NCBI RefSeq assembly: GCF_001083785.1
Contig: NZ_LAVL01000009.1
Coordinates: forward strand, 55,570-119,569
DNA: 64,000 nucleotides
Direction: 5' to 3'
Origin: Nonomuraea sp. SBT364
Lineage (GTDB): Bacteria > Actinomycetota > Actinomycetes > Streptosporangiales > Streptosporangiaceae
The notes beneath the pieces were generated by a model. The model worked only from the letters and a program-made list of their open reading frames with translations, did not search any database and was not told the origin of the DNA. Made by a program: the position numbers and the translations under genes. This document shows, piece by piece, positions 48,493 through 56,332 of this stretch (position 1 is the first letter of the stretch; each line of letters begins with the position of its first letter).

Positions 48493-49481
48493 CAGGAGAA
48501 CTGCTGCTCGATGCGGTCCACGATGTTGGTGGCGCTGTAGTAGTCGATCCGGAAGGAGTCCAGGCCCAGGTCGTAGACGCGCTTGCCGGTGACGGCCGGC
48601 AGGTCCTTCCACAGCGGCTTGGCGCTGGTCGCGGCGATCTGCTCGGGGCTGTGCGAGACGAAGAAGATCGAGCTGTCGCCGAACGCCTTGACCACGTTCT
48701 CCTGGGCGACGTTGACGATGTCGGTGCGGCCGCCGCCCTCCTTGCTGGACTCGGCCGCCATCGACGCGTCGATCGGGTGGATGGCGAAGCCGAGGGAGGC
48801 GAGCAGGCCGCCCTGCGCGGACTTGTCGGTGAAGACCGGGATGTCGGTGTTGTTGTCGCGCACCAGCACCGCTTCCTGCTCCGGCGCCTTGATCTTGCCC
48901 TTGACCTCGGCGACCCGGGCGTCGTACGTCCCGACCAGCTCGGTGGCGCCCGCCTCCAGGCCGAGGGCCCGGCCGAGCTTGGCGCTGAGGTCCTGCCAGC
49001 TCAGGTTGTCGTGGCGGAACAGCACGGTCGGCGCGATGGCCTGGAGCTTGTCGTAGACCTTGGCCGCGCTGTCGGCGCCGGTGGCCGCGCCGACGATCAG
49101 GTCCGGCCTGGCCGCGATGACCTTCTCCAGGTCCGGCTCGAAGCCCTGGTAGAGCACCTGGACACCGCGCTGCGCGGCCACGTCGGCCCACTGCTTGAAG
49201 AAGCCGTTGCCGTCGGTGATCGGGCCGGGCGCGGTGGCCTGCGAAGCGACCACCGGCGCCTCCAGGGCGAGCAGGTGACCGGTCATCGTCACGCTGACGG
49301 AGACGACGCGCTTGGGTGCGACGGGCACCTCGGCGGTGCCCGCGTCGTGCTGGACCGTGCGCGTCTGCGCCTTCGCCGGCGCCGCCTGGCCGCCTTCGGC
49401 GGGCGCCCCGCCCGACCCGCAGGCCGCCAGGCTCACGGCGGCGAGGAGCGCGATCAGGCTCGTGCGGATGGAGGATGCCAC
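48492..49481 (-). CDS. Ferric-siderophore-binding lipoprotein (FepB-like)
   Basis: 329 residues. Signal peptide with lipobox LAAC, then a helical-backbone metal receptor fold: VPVAPKRVVSVSVTMTGHLLALEAPVV, DLEKVIAARPDLIVGAATG and YSATNIVDRIEQQF. Captures the ferric complex for the two FecCD permeases. GTG 49481 preceded by GGGAG. Followed by the esterase gene; two iron boxes lie upstream. Confidence 0.93.
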   Translation of the reverse strand: MASSIRTSLIALLAAVSLAACGSGGAPAEGGQAAPAKAQTRTVQHDAGTAEVPVAPKRVVSVSVTMTGHLLALEAPVVASQATAPGPITDGNGFFKQWADVAAQRGVQVLYQGFEPDLEKVIAARPDLIVGAATGADSAAKVYDKLQAIAPTVLFRHDNLSWQDLSAKLGRALGLEAGATELVGTYDARVAEVKGKIKAPEQEAVLVRDNNTDIPVFTDKSAQGGLLASLGFAIHPIDASMAAESSKEGGGRTDIVNVAQENVVKAFGDSSIFFVSHSPEQIAATSAKPLWKDLPAVTGKRVYDLGLDSFRIDYYSATNIVDRIEQQFS

Positions 49482-49495
49482 AGTCGACTCCCATG

Positions 49496-49514
49496 TTAGG
49501 TAAGCAAAGCCTAA
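49496..49514. promoter_or_regulatory. Iron box 3 (DmdR/IdeR type)
   Basis: TTAGGTAAGCAAAGCCTAA, 15 nt upstream of the siderophore-binding lipoprotein. Slightly weaker symmetry than boxes 1 and 2. Confidence 0.85.
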
Positions 49515-49520
49515 GTAATA

Positions 49521-49539
49521 TTAGGGCAGCCTTACCTAA
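49521..49539. promoter_or_regulatory. Iron box 4 (DmdR/IdeR type)
   Basis: TTAGGGCAGCCTTACCTAA, 6 nt from box 3 and ending 6 nt before the stop of the PqqD-protease gene. Tandem boxes suggest tight control of the uptake/esterase operon. Confidence 0.85.
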
Positions 49540-49545
49540 TGAGCA

Positions 49546-50703
49546 CTACCGGGCAGTCCTCTCCTTCACGGCCAGCGCGCCGACGATCAGCCACGGGCCC
49601 AGCGTCACGGCGGCGCAGCCGAGCGCCCACCAGAACCCCCACGTCCCCGGCCCGGCCGCGACCTCGGCGGCCGTCCACGCCAGCAGCCCGGAGACGACCG
49701 GCAGCACGAAGTAGGCCAGCCAGGCCACCACGACCAGCAGCCCGCCCAGCCACACCCACCGGAACCAGCGCCCGGCCCGCACGTCGGCCGGATCGGCCCC
49801 GGCCAGCTCCGCCTCCTCGGCGGGAGTCAGCCGGCCGAACGCCCGGCGCAGCATCAGCGACTTCACCCGCCACAGGTCCTTGCAGCCCAGCCAGGTCGCC
49901 AGCACCGCGTACAGATCCGTGCGCAGGAAGACCATGCACTGCCAGGCCATCTGGAACAGCAGCACGAACGCCCAGGCCGCGAGCAGCGGCGACGTCACGA
50001 CGAGCTGCCCCGCCAGCAGCACGGCCAGCATCACCGCGTCGGCCGCCAGCCCGGCCAGCAACGGGCCGTACCGCTGCCGCCTCGGCACCGACCACAGCTG
50101 CGACAGATCGGTCTCGAACACCAGGAACGCCATCCGCCGGTCCACCCCGAACCGCGCCGGGATGTCCAGCGACCGGGCGGCCAGCCAGTGCCAGCACTCG
50201 TGCACCGCGACCAGGGCGAGCTGGAAGGCGTACAGCAGCACCGAGCTCAGCCCGACGTCGTCCAGGACGAAGGCGTCCTGCGCGGGCATCGGCCGCAGCG
50301 ACGGCACGAGGACGAGCATCGCCACGTCGAACACGGCGGCCAGGCCGTACAGCGTCCAGGCCACGCGGCCGAACAGCGGCCTGGCGACCCACGCGGGCAC
50401 GCCGCGCAGCCAGCGGCGGCCCTGTACGGGCGCGGTCGCGACCGGCGCCCGCTCGCCCTCGTCGAGGAAGCCCAGCTCGCGCAGCGCCTCCACGAACGCC
50501 GGCACGTCCACCGGCTCGCCGGCGAACTCCTCGGCGCGCCGGGCGGCCTCCTCGACGCTCGCGCCGTCGCGCAGCGCCGCGATCACCACGCCGCCGACCG
50601 CCGGGAGCGCCACGAACGTGCCGGTCTCCGGGTCGCCGACGAGGACCTCGTCACCCTCCTCGACCAGGCTGAGCGGGCGCAGCGCGACCGTCTGACCGCT
50701 CAT
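49546..50703 (-). CDS. PqqD-like domain fused to an HExxH membrane metalloprotease
   Basis: 385 residues. Residues 1 to about 85 resemble PqqD/RRE peptide-binding domains (EVLVGDPETGTFVALPAVGGVVIAALRDG, then a helical FVEALRELGFL). The rest has about seven membrane helices with the zinc site HECWH at 168-172 inside ALVAVHECWHWLAARSL, as in M50-like peptide zinc metalloproteases of RiPP loci. Likely binds, cuts or exports the modified peptide. ATG 50703 overlaps the ThiF gene stop by 4 nt (ATGA). Confidence 0.85.
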   Translation of the reverse strand: MSGQTVALRPLSLVEEGDEVLVGDPETGTFVALPAVGGVVIAALRDGASVEEAARRAEEFAGEPVDVPAFVEALRELGFLDEGERAPVATAPVQGRRWLRGVPAWVARPLFGRVAWTLYGLAAVFDVAMLVLVPSLRPMPAQDAFVLDDVGLSSVLLYAFQLALVAVHECWHWLAARSLDIPARFGVDRRMAFLVFETDLSQLWSVPRRQRYGPLLAGLAADAVMLAVLLAGQLVVTSPLLAAWAFVLLFQMAWQCMVFLRTDLYAVLATWLGCKDLWRVKSLMLRRAFGRLTPAEEAELAGADPADVRAGRWFRWVWLGGLLVVVAWLAYFVLPVVSGLLAWTAAEVAAGPGTWGFWWALGCAAVTLGPWLIVGALAVKERTAR

Positions 50704-51779
50704 TTCGGGCACACCGGGCAGTCGGGGTCGCGGGTGAACGGGTCCAGCGCCGGCACCAGGCCCTCACGCAGGTCGAGCCTGATGTACGTGCCGGCCGCCC
50801 TCGGCTCCTCGAACCCGGTCAGGTAACGCAGCGCCTCGTAGGCGACCAGCGAGCCGATCTGCATCGCCAGCGGCCCGATGAGCGTGTTGCTCAGGGCCAG
50901 CCGGTCGCGGTTGCGCTCGACGAAGCCGCCGCTGCCCGCCTCGTCCGCCGAGGGCCGGTCGCTCCAGTCGCACCGCACGCAGGCGCTCCGGCCCGGTGAC
51001 ACCGAGTAGTACACGACCTCGGAGCGGGTGATCCCGCCCACCACGAGCGGCACCCCGGCCCGCACGGCGGCGTCGCTGATCCACAGGTTCGCGTCCGGGT
51101 GCCCGTCCAGACCGCCCGCGATCAGGTCCACGCCGTCGAGCAGGTCCTTCAGGTCGTCGGGGCCGGAGATCCAGCGCTCCACCGGGCGCACCTCGATCTC
51201 CGGGTCGAAGTCGCGCACCCACGCGGCCGCGCACTCGACCTTGGAACGGCCGATGTCGGCGTGGTGGTAGAGGAACTGCCTGGCGAAGTTGCGCGGCTCG
51301 ACCTCGTCCCTGTCGACCAGGGTGAGGCGGCCCACGCCCAGCCCGGCCAGGGCCTGCACGACCGAGGAGCCGCCTCCGCCGACGCCCAGCACCAGCACGT
51401 GCGAGCGCCGCAGCCGGGAGACGAACTCCGCGCGCGGCCGGTCGAGCCTGGCGTACGTGCCGAAGAAGGCGAGGTTGGAGAAGTGCCTGGCGTCCAGGTC
51501 CGGGTCGCCGAGCGTGCGGTCGGCCTCGCACTCGACCAGGCCGAGCGAGTCCAGCGCCTCGACGGCGCCCCGGACGTCGGCCTCGGCGAGTTCCACACCG
51601 GCTCCGGCGAGCCGCTCGCGCAGCTCGGTCGCCGTGCACGGGCCGCGTTCCAGCGCCGCGAAGAGCGCGGCCACCTGGCCCTCCTCGTCGGCCAGCGTCA
51701 CCACCTCGCGGGGATCGGTGATGACGAACAGGTCACCGCCCTGCGACTCCCACACGCATTCCTTCAGCGCAATCCGCAC
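50700..51779 (-). CDS. ThiF/MccB-like peptide adenylating enzyme
   Basis: 359 residues. Residues 1-95 form a winged-helix-like peptide clamp; the E1-like domain has the ATP loop GVGGGGSSVV (132-141), Asp156, the RNFARQFL arginine cluster, Lys180, Asp225 and two zinc pairs CVRC (267/270) and CPVC (354/357). Length and layout match MccB, which adenylates the C-terminus of the microcin C peptide. GTG 51779 preceded by GAGGAGGGG. It follows an 18-codon peptide gene and a terminator hairpin. Confidence 0.88.
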   Translation of the reverse strand: MRIALKECVWESQGGDLFVITDPREVVTLADEEGQVAALFAALERGPCTATELRERLAGAGVELAEADVRGAVEALDSLGLVECEADRTLGDPDLDARHFSNLAFFGTYARLDRPRAEFVSRLRRSHVLVLGVGGGGSSVVQALAGLGVGRLTLVDRDEVEPRNFARQFLYHHADIGRSKVECAAAWVRDFDPEIEVRPVERWISGPDDLKDLLDGVDLIAGGLDGHPDANLWISDAAVRAGVPLVVGGITRSEVVYYSVSPGRSACVRCDWSDRPSADEAGSGGFVERNRDRLALSNTLIGPLAMQIGSLVAYEALRYLTGFEEPRAAGTYIRLDLREGLVPALDPFTRDPDCPVCPK

Positions 51780-51797
51780 AGCCCCTCCTCGAAGACG

Positions 51798-51835
51798 AAA
51801 AAGCGGGTGGGAACGGAGACTCCCGTTCCCACCCG
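51798..51835 (-). terminator. Intrinsic terminator between the peptide gene and thiF
   Basis: Perfect 13-bp stem (arms 51804-51816 and 51823-51835), 6-nt loop, followed on the minus strand by CTTTTT. It lies 16 nt after the peptide stop and 19 nt before the thiF start. Partial read-through would give much more peptide message than enzyme message, a common design in peptide-antibiotic loci. Confidence 0.85.
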
Positions 51836-51850
51836 GCAGGAGCACTCGGC

Positions 51851-51907
51851 TCAGACGGCGAAGCCGGTGGCCTTGACGGCCTCGACCTTGCGGACCTCGA
51901 TCTTCAT
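51851..51907 (-). CDS. 18-residue precursor peptide candidate
   Basis: MKIEVRKVEAVKATGFAV, preceded by GGAAGGAG with 6-7 nt spacing to ATG 51907. Too short for gene callers but followed at once by a strong terminator and by the ThiF-like and PqqD-protease genes. Alternating charged/hydrophobic N-terminal part (strand-forming leader) and a neutral end KATGFAV that could be the modified core. There is no Cys and no terminal Asn as in microcin C. Divergent from the AfsR/SARP gene with a 93-bp spacer. Confidence 0.75.
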   Translation of the reverse strand: MKIEVRKVEAVKATGFAV

Positions 51908-52000
51908 GGGGAACTCCTTCCGTTGCGCTGGTTCGAGATAGATCGTTCTCCCCTTCGCCATAGAATCGCCACATACCAGCCACACAGGGAACGGAGGGGT

Positions 52001-54925
52001 TTGGCGACAGCGACGTTCGGCATCCTCGGCCCCGTCGTGGTTCACGCGGACGGGCGGGAGATCCATCTGAGCGGCAAGCGGCGTGCGGCGTTGGCCGCCC
52101 TGCTGCTCCACGTCAACTCCACGGTGTCCCGCGACCGGCTCATCGCCGCGCTCTGGGAGGAACCGCCCGTCTCGGCGGTCGCCAACGTGCAGACCCACAT
52201 CACCCAGTTGCGCCGGGCCCTGCCCGTCGGCACCCGGCTGCTCACCAAGGCCCCCGGCTACGTGCTGGAGGCCGCCCGGGACGACGTCGACCTGCTCGTC
52301 TTCGAGGACGAGGTGCGGCTGGCCCGGGTGGAGCCCGATCCGGCGGCGGCCGCCCCCCGGCTGGAGCGGGCGCTCGCCCTGTGGCGCGGGCGGCCCGCCG
52401 AGGACGCCCCGCTCGGCCCGGTCATGGCCGCCCGGCTGGCGGAGCTGGAGGAGCGGCTGGCCGAGGCGCGGTCCGACTGGGCGCAGGCGCAACTGGAGCT
52501 GGGCATGCACGCCGAGGTGATCGGCGAGTTACGCGCCTTCGCGGCCGAGCAGCCGCTGCGTGAGCGGGGGTGGCAGCAGCTCATGCTGGCGCTGTGGCGC
52601 TCCGGGCGGCGGGGCGAGGCGCTGGACGCCTACCGGCAGGCGCGCGACGCCCTGGTCACCGAGCTGGGCCTCGAACCGGGCCCGGACCTGCGGCGTCTCC
52701 AGTCCGCGATCCTGTCCGGCGACGAACCCCCGCCACCGCGCACCGGCTGGCCGGAGCTGTCACACGCCACCGAACCGGGCGCGCGGCCGTCGGCGGCCGC
52801 AAGTCCGGGCGCGGAGCCGTCGCAGGCCGCCCGGCCGGGGAAGGGCGTGGTCTGCCAGCTTCCCGCGGACATCGCCGACTTCGTCGGGCGGGCCCGCGAA
52901 CTGGAAACGCTCCTGGACGCGCTGCGTCCCGCCGACGGCACGGTGCTGCCCATCGCCGCCATCACCGGGCCGCCCGGCGTCGGCAAGAGCACCCTGGCCG
53001 TCCGCGCGGCGCACCTCCTGCGGCCGCACTACCCCGACGGCCAGCTCTACCTGCGGCTGTCCGGCGCGTCGACGGCGCCCAGGGAGCCGGGCGCGCTGCT
53101 GGCCGAGCTGCTGCGGGCGCTGGGGGTGGACGGCGGCGTCATGCCCGAGAGCGCCGAGGAACGGGCCACGCTGTTCCGCTCCCTGCTCGCCGACCGGGCC
53201 GTGCTCGTGGTCCTGGACGACGCCGCCGACGGCCCGCACGTACGGGACCTGCTCCCCGGGACGCCGCGCAGCGCGGTGCTGGTGACCAGCCGGGGACCGC
53301 TGACAGCGCTGCCGGGCGCGGTCACGATCCAGCTCGGCGCGCCCTCGGAGGACGAGGCGCGGGAGCTGCTGGAGAGCGTGGCTGGCGGGGCCAGGGTGCG
53401 GGCCGATCCGGCGGCGGCGCGCACGATCCTGCTGGCCTGCGGGCTGCTGCCGCTGGCGATCCGGATCGCCGGGGCCAGACTGGCCGCCCGGCCCGCCTGG
53501 CCGCTGAAGGCGCTGGCCGCCCGGCTGGCCGAACCCGGCGCGCCGCTGGACGAGCTCGCGCTGGCCGGGCAGGATCTGCGCACCCACTTCGCGATGGGGT
53601 ACGAGGTGCTGCCCGAGCCGGCGCGGCGGGCGTTCCGGCTGGTGGGGCTGGCCGGGCTGGAGAGCTCCGCCGACTGGTCCGTGGCCGCCCTGATGGGCGT
53701 CCCGCTGCGGGAGGCGGAGGCGGCCGTGGAGGCGCTCGCGCTGGCCGGCCTGATCACCGCGAACGAGGTCGACGGCAGCGGCCAGCCCCGCTATCGCATG
53801 CACGACCTGCTGCGCGCCTTCGCCGGGGAACGGGCGCGGGCGGAGGAGAGCGAGCAGGCGCGGCGCGCCGCGCTGGCCGGGTTCGTCACCGCGTGCGTGG
53901 ACCGGGTCCGCGTCGCGTCGGCCACCTACCCGCCGCCCAACATCCCGCCGATGGACCCGCATCCCCCGGACGGCGGGGCGGCCGAGCAGGCGCGCGCCTG
54001 GTTGCTGGCCGAACGGGAGACGCTGGAGACGGCCGTCGAGCTGGCCGAGCCGGAGACGGCGGCCGAACTGGCGCACCGGCTCACGCCCTTCCTGGTCGCG
54101 CACGCCTTCATCGACGAGGCCGTCCGCCTGCTGGAGGGCGTGGTCCGGCGGACGGCCGGCACCGGGACCGACATGCTGACCCGGCTGCTGCTGGCCGACC
54201 TCGCGCTGGAGCGCCGCCACTTCCACGCGGCCGGCCCCGAGCTGCGCCTGCTGCTCGGCCACTTCGAGGAGCGCGGCGAGCGGCACGCGGCCGCGTACGC
54301 GCTGATCGGGCTGGCGGCCTACGACCTGATGTCCGGTGCGACGGGCAGCGCGCTGGTGCGTGCCACCGAGGCGACGGCCCGGTTCGAGGAGTTCGGCGAC
54401 GCGAACGGGGTGCTGCAGAGCCTGATCACGCTGAGCGGGGGCCACCTCGAACGCGGCGAGCACGACGCGGCCGAATCGGTGAGCCTGCGCGCCCTTGACC
54501 TGTTGAGAGAGCGCTCCCTGGGCGAGTACGGGGCGAAGTTCCGGCGCGCGCTCGGCATCGCGGCGTTCGAGAAGGGCCAGATCGAGGTGGCGATCCGGCA
54601 CTACGAGGAGAGCATCAGGCTCGCCCGCGAGCAGGGCTGGGGGCCGAACGAGCGGATCGCGCTGCGCCGGCTCGGTGAGGCGTACGGCGCGCTGGGCCGC
54701 CTCGACCTGGCCGTCACCACGCTGGAGCGGTGCCGGGAGATGTTCGTCGCGGCCGGTGACGCGTACGGCGAGGGGCTGACCTGCTACACGCTGGGCGAGC
54801 TGGCCCTGCGCCGGGGCCTGCGCGCGGAGGCGCGCGAGCATTTCCGGCGCTGCCTCGACCTGGTCGCCGAGCCGAGCTGGCGGGAGCGCGCCGCGACCCG
54901 GCTGTGGGAGCTCTCCCAGTCCTGA
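52001..54925 (+). CDS. AfsR/SARP-type regulator with NB-ARC and TPR domains
   Basis: 974 residues from TTG 52001, which has GGAGGGG just upstream; longer in-frame starts overlap the peptide promoter. Order: OmpR-like winged helix (FGILGPVVVHADGREIHLSGKRRAALAALL), bacterial transcriptional activation domain to about 235, NB-ARC ATPase with P-loop GPPGVGKS (323-330) and a long TPR array. Such regulators switch on neighbouring natural-product genes. Divergent from the peptide cassette, which is its obvious candidate target. Confidence 0.92.
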   Translation: MATATFGILGPVVVHADGREIHLSGKRRAALAALLLHVNSTVSRDRLIAALWEEPPVSAVANVQTHITQLRRALPVGTRLLTKAPGYVLEAARDDVDLLVFEDEVRLARVEPDPAAAAPRLERALALWRGRPAEDAPLGPVMAARLAELEERLAEARSDWAQAQLELGMHAEVIGELRAFAAEQPLRERGWQQLMLALWRSGRRGEALDAYRQARDALVTELGLEPGPDLRRLQSAILSGDEPPPPRTGWPELSHATEPGARPSAAASPGAEPSQAARPGKGVVCQLPADIADFVGRARELETLLDALRPADGTVLPIAAITGPPGVGKSTLAVRAAHLLRPHYPDGQLYLRLSGASTAPREPGALLAELLRALGVDGGVMPESAEERATLFRSLLADRAVLVVLDDAADGPHVRDLLPGTPRSAVLVTSRGPLTALPGAVTIQLGAPSEDEARELLESVAGGARVRADPAAARTILLACGLLPLAIRIAGARLAARPAWPLKALAARLAEPGAPLDELALAGQDLRTHFAMGYEVLPEPARRAFRLVGLAGLESSADWSVAALMGVPLREAEAAVEALALAGLITANEVDGSGQPRYRMHDLLRAFAGERARAEESEQARRAALAGFVTACVDRVRVASATYPPPNIPPMDPHPPDGGAAEQARAWLLAERETLETAVELAEPETAAELAHRLTPFLVAHAFIDEAVRLLEGVVRRTAGTGTDMLTRLLLADLALERRHFHAAGPELRLLLGHFEERGERHAAAYALIGLAAYDLMSGATGSALVRATEATARFEEFGDANGVLQSLITLSGGHLERGEHDAAESVSLRALDLLRERSLGEYGAKFRRALGIAAFEKGQIEVAIRHYEESIRLAREQGWGPNERIALRRLGEAYGALGRLDLAVTTLERCREMFVAAGDAYGEGLTCYTLGELALRRGLRAEAREHFRRCLDLVAEPSWRERAATRLWELSQS

Positions 54926-54996
54926 GATCGCTCTCTTGATAACAGCGATCGTTACCGATACGTCGTTGACAGACCCGGGCGACGGCCACGACTCTC

Positions 54997-55016
54997 GTGA
55001 GAGAGCGCTCTCTCAC
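54997..55016. promoter_or_regulatory. cebO: CebR-type operator
   Basis: GTGAGAGAGCGCTCTCTCAC is a perfect 20-bp palindrome 33 nt upstream of the solute-binding gene. It resembles the Streptomyces CebR site (TGGGAGCGCTCCCA) with a lengthened GAGA arm. A TTGACA box at 54966-54971 places it over the expected transcription start, the position for repression by the LacI-family protein at 59492. Confidence 0.85.
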
Positions 55017-55048
55017 CTACCCCCTGGCCCGAACCCGTGGAGAGTTCC

Positions 55049-56332
55049 ATGACCCCTCGTATCCGGCGGATCATTCCGTTGATCACCGCATCGCTGCTCG
55101 GCCTCACGGCCTGCGGAGGCGGCGGCGACACCGCAACGCCGGCGGCCGCGCCGACCGAGAAGATCAAGCTGACCGTCGGGCTCTTCGGTGACTTCGGCTT
55201 CAAGCCCCTCTACGAGGAATACAAGAAGACCCACCCCAACATCGAGATCGTCGAGAACGTCACCCAGTTCAACGACCACCACAACAACCTGGTCAAGCGC
55301 CTGGCCACGAACGCCGGCGCGGAGGACGTCGTGGCCGTCGAGGTCGGCTACGTCAGCACCTTCACCGCCCAGCCGCAGAAGTTCAACGACCTCAAGCAGT
55401 ACGGCCTGGACCAGCGGCAGGGCGACTACCTGGACTGGAAGTGGCAGCAGGGCCTGAGCAAGGACGGCGGCCAGGTGCTGGGCCTGGGCACCGACGTCGG
55501 CGGCCTGGCCATGTGCTACCGCAAGGACCTGTTCAAGAAGGCCGGGCTGCCCGAGGACCGCGACGAGGTGTCGGCGCTCTGGCCCACCTGGGAGGAGTAC
55601 ATCGCCACGGGCAAGAAGTTCGCCGCCGCCGACGTGGCCGGCGCGAAGTTCGTGGACTCCCCCGGTGAGATCTTCCGCGCCATGGTGAACCAGGCGCCGG
55701 TCGGGCTCTACGACGCCCAGGACACGATCATCGTGGACTCCAACCCCGACGTGAAGAAAGCCTGGGACCTGTCCAACCAGCTCACCGCCGAGGGCCTGAC
55801 GGCCAAGCTGGCCGCCTTCTCGCCGCCGTGGAACACCGGCTTCGCCAAGGGCTCGTTCGCCACGATCATCTGCCCGGCCTGGATGACCGGGTTCATCCAG
55901 GAGCAGGCCAAGGACGCGACCGGCAAGTGGGACATCGCCACCGTGCCCGGCGGATCGGGCAACAGCGGCGGCTCCCACCTGATGGTGCCCAAGCAGAGCA
56001 AGCACCCGAAGGAAGCCGCCGAGCTGATCAATTTCCTGACCTCCAAGGAGAACCAGGCCAAGGTCTTCAAGGAGGAGGGCACGTTCCCGTCGATCCCGTC
56101 GCTCTACGACGACCCGTCGATCCAGAACTTCACCAAGCCGTTCTTCGGTGACGCCCCGATCGGCAAGATCTACTCCGAGGCCGCCAAGGCGCTCAAGCCA
56201 CAGCACCTCGGTCCCAAGGAGGCCGACGTCCGCGTCGCGATCGGCAACGGCCTGGGCCGCGTCGAGCAGGGCAAGCAGACCCCGGACGAGGCGTGGGCGC
56301 AGGTGCTCGAGGACGTCAAGAAGATCAAATGA
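55049..56332 (+). CDS. cebE: Cellobiose-type ABC substrate-binding lipoprotein (CebE-like)
   Basis: 427 residues. Signal peptide with lipobox LTAC, then a family 1 solute-binding fold (KLTVGLFGDFGFKPLYEEYKKTHPNIEI; many aromatic residues for sugar stacking, such as YLDWKWQQ). ATG 55049, with GGAGAG upstream, is chosen over GTG 55037. First gene of a tightly coupled operon. Likely ligand cellobiose or another beta-glucoside, judged from the beta-glucosidase and the CebR-like operator. Confidence 0.9.
   Translation: MTPRIRRIIPLITASLLGLTACGGGGDTATPAAAPTEKIKLTVGLFGDFGFKPLYEEYKKTHPNIEIVENVTQFNDHHNNLVKRLATNAGAEDVVAVEVGYVSTFTAQPQKFNDLKQYGLDQRQGDYLDWKWQQGLSKDGGQVLGLGTDVGGLAMCYRKDLFKKAGLPEDRDEVSALWPTWEEYIATGKKFAAADVAGAKFVDSPGEIFRAMVNQAPVGLYDAQDTIIVDSNPDVKKAWDLSNQLTAEGLTAKLAAFSPPWNTGFAKGSFATIICPAWMTGFIQEQAKDATGKWDIATVPGGSGNSGGSHLMVPKQSKHPKEAAELINFLTSKENQAKVFKEEGTFPSIPSLYDDPSIQNFTKPFFGDAPIGKIYSEAAKALKPQHLGPKEADVRVAIGNGLGRVEQGKQTPDEAWAQVLEDVKKIK

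Noticed and set aside
50700..51779. ThiF protein as part of an azole-forming (YcaO) pathway.
   Set aside because: No YcaO or flavin dehydrogenase gene is present and the peptide has no Cys, Ser and only one Thr; length and layout fit MccB better.
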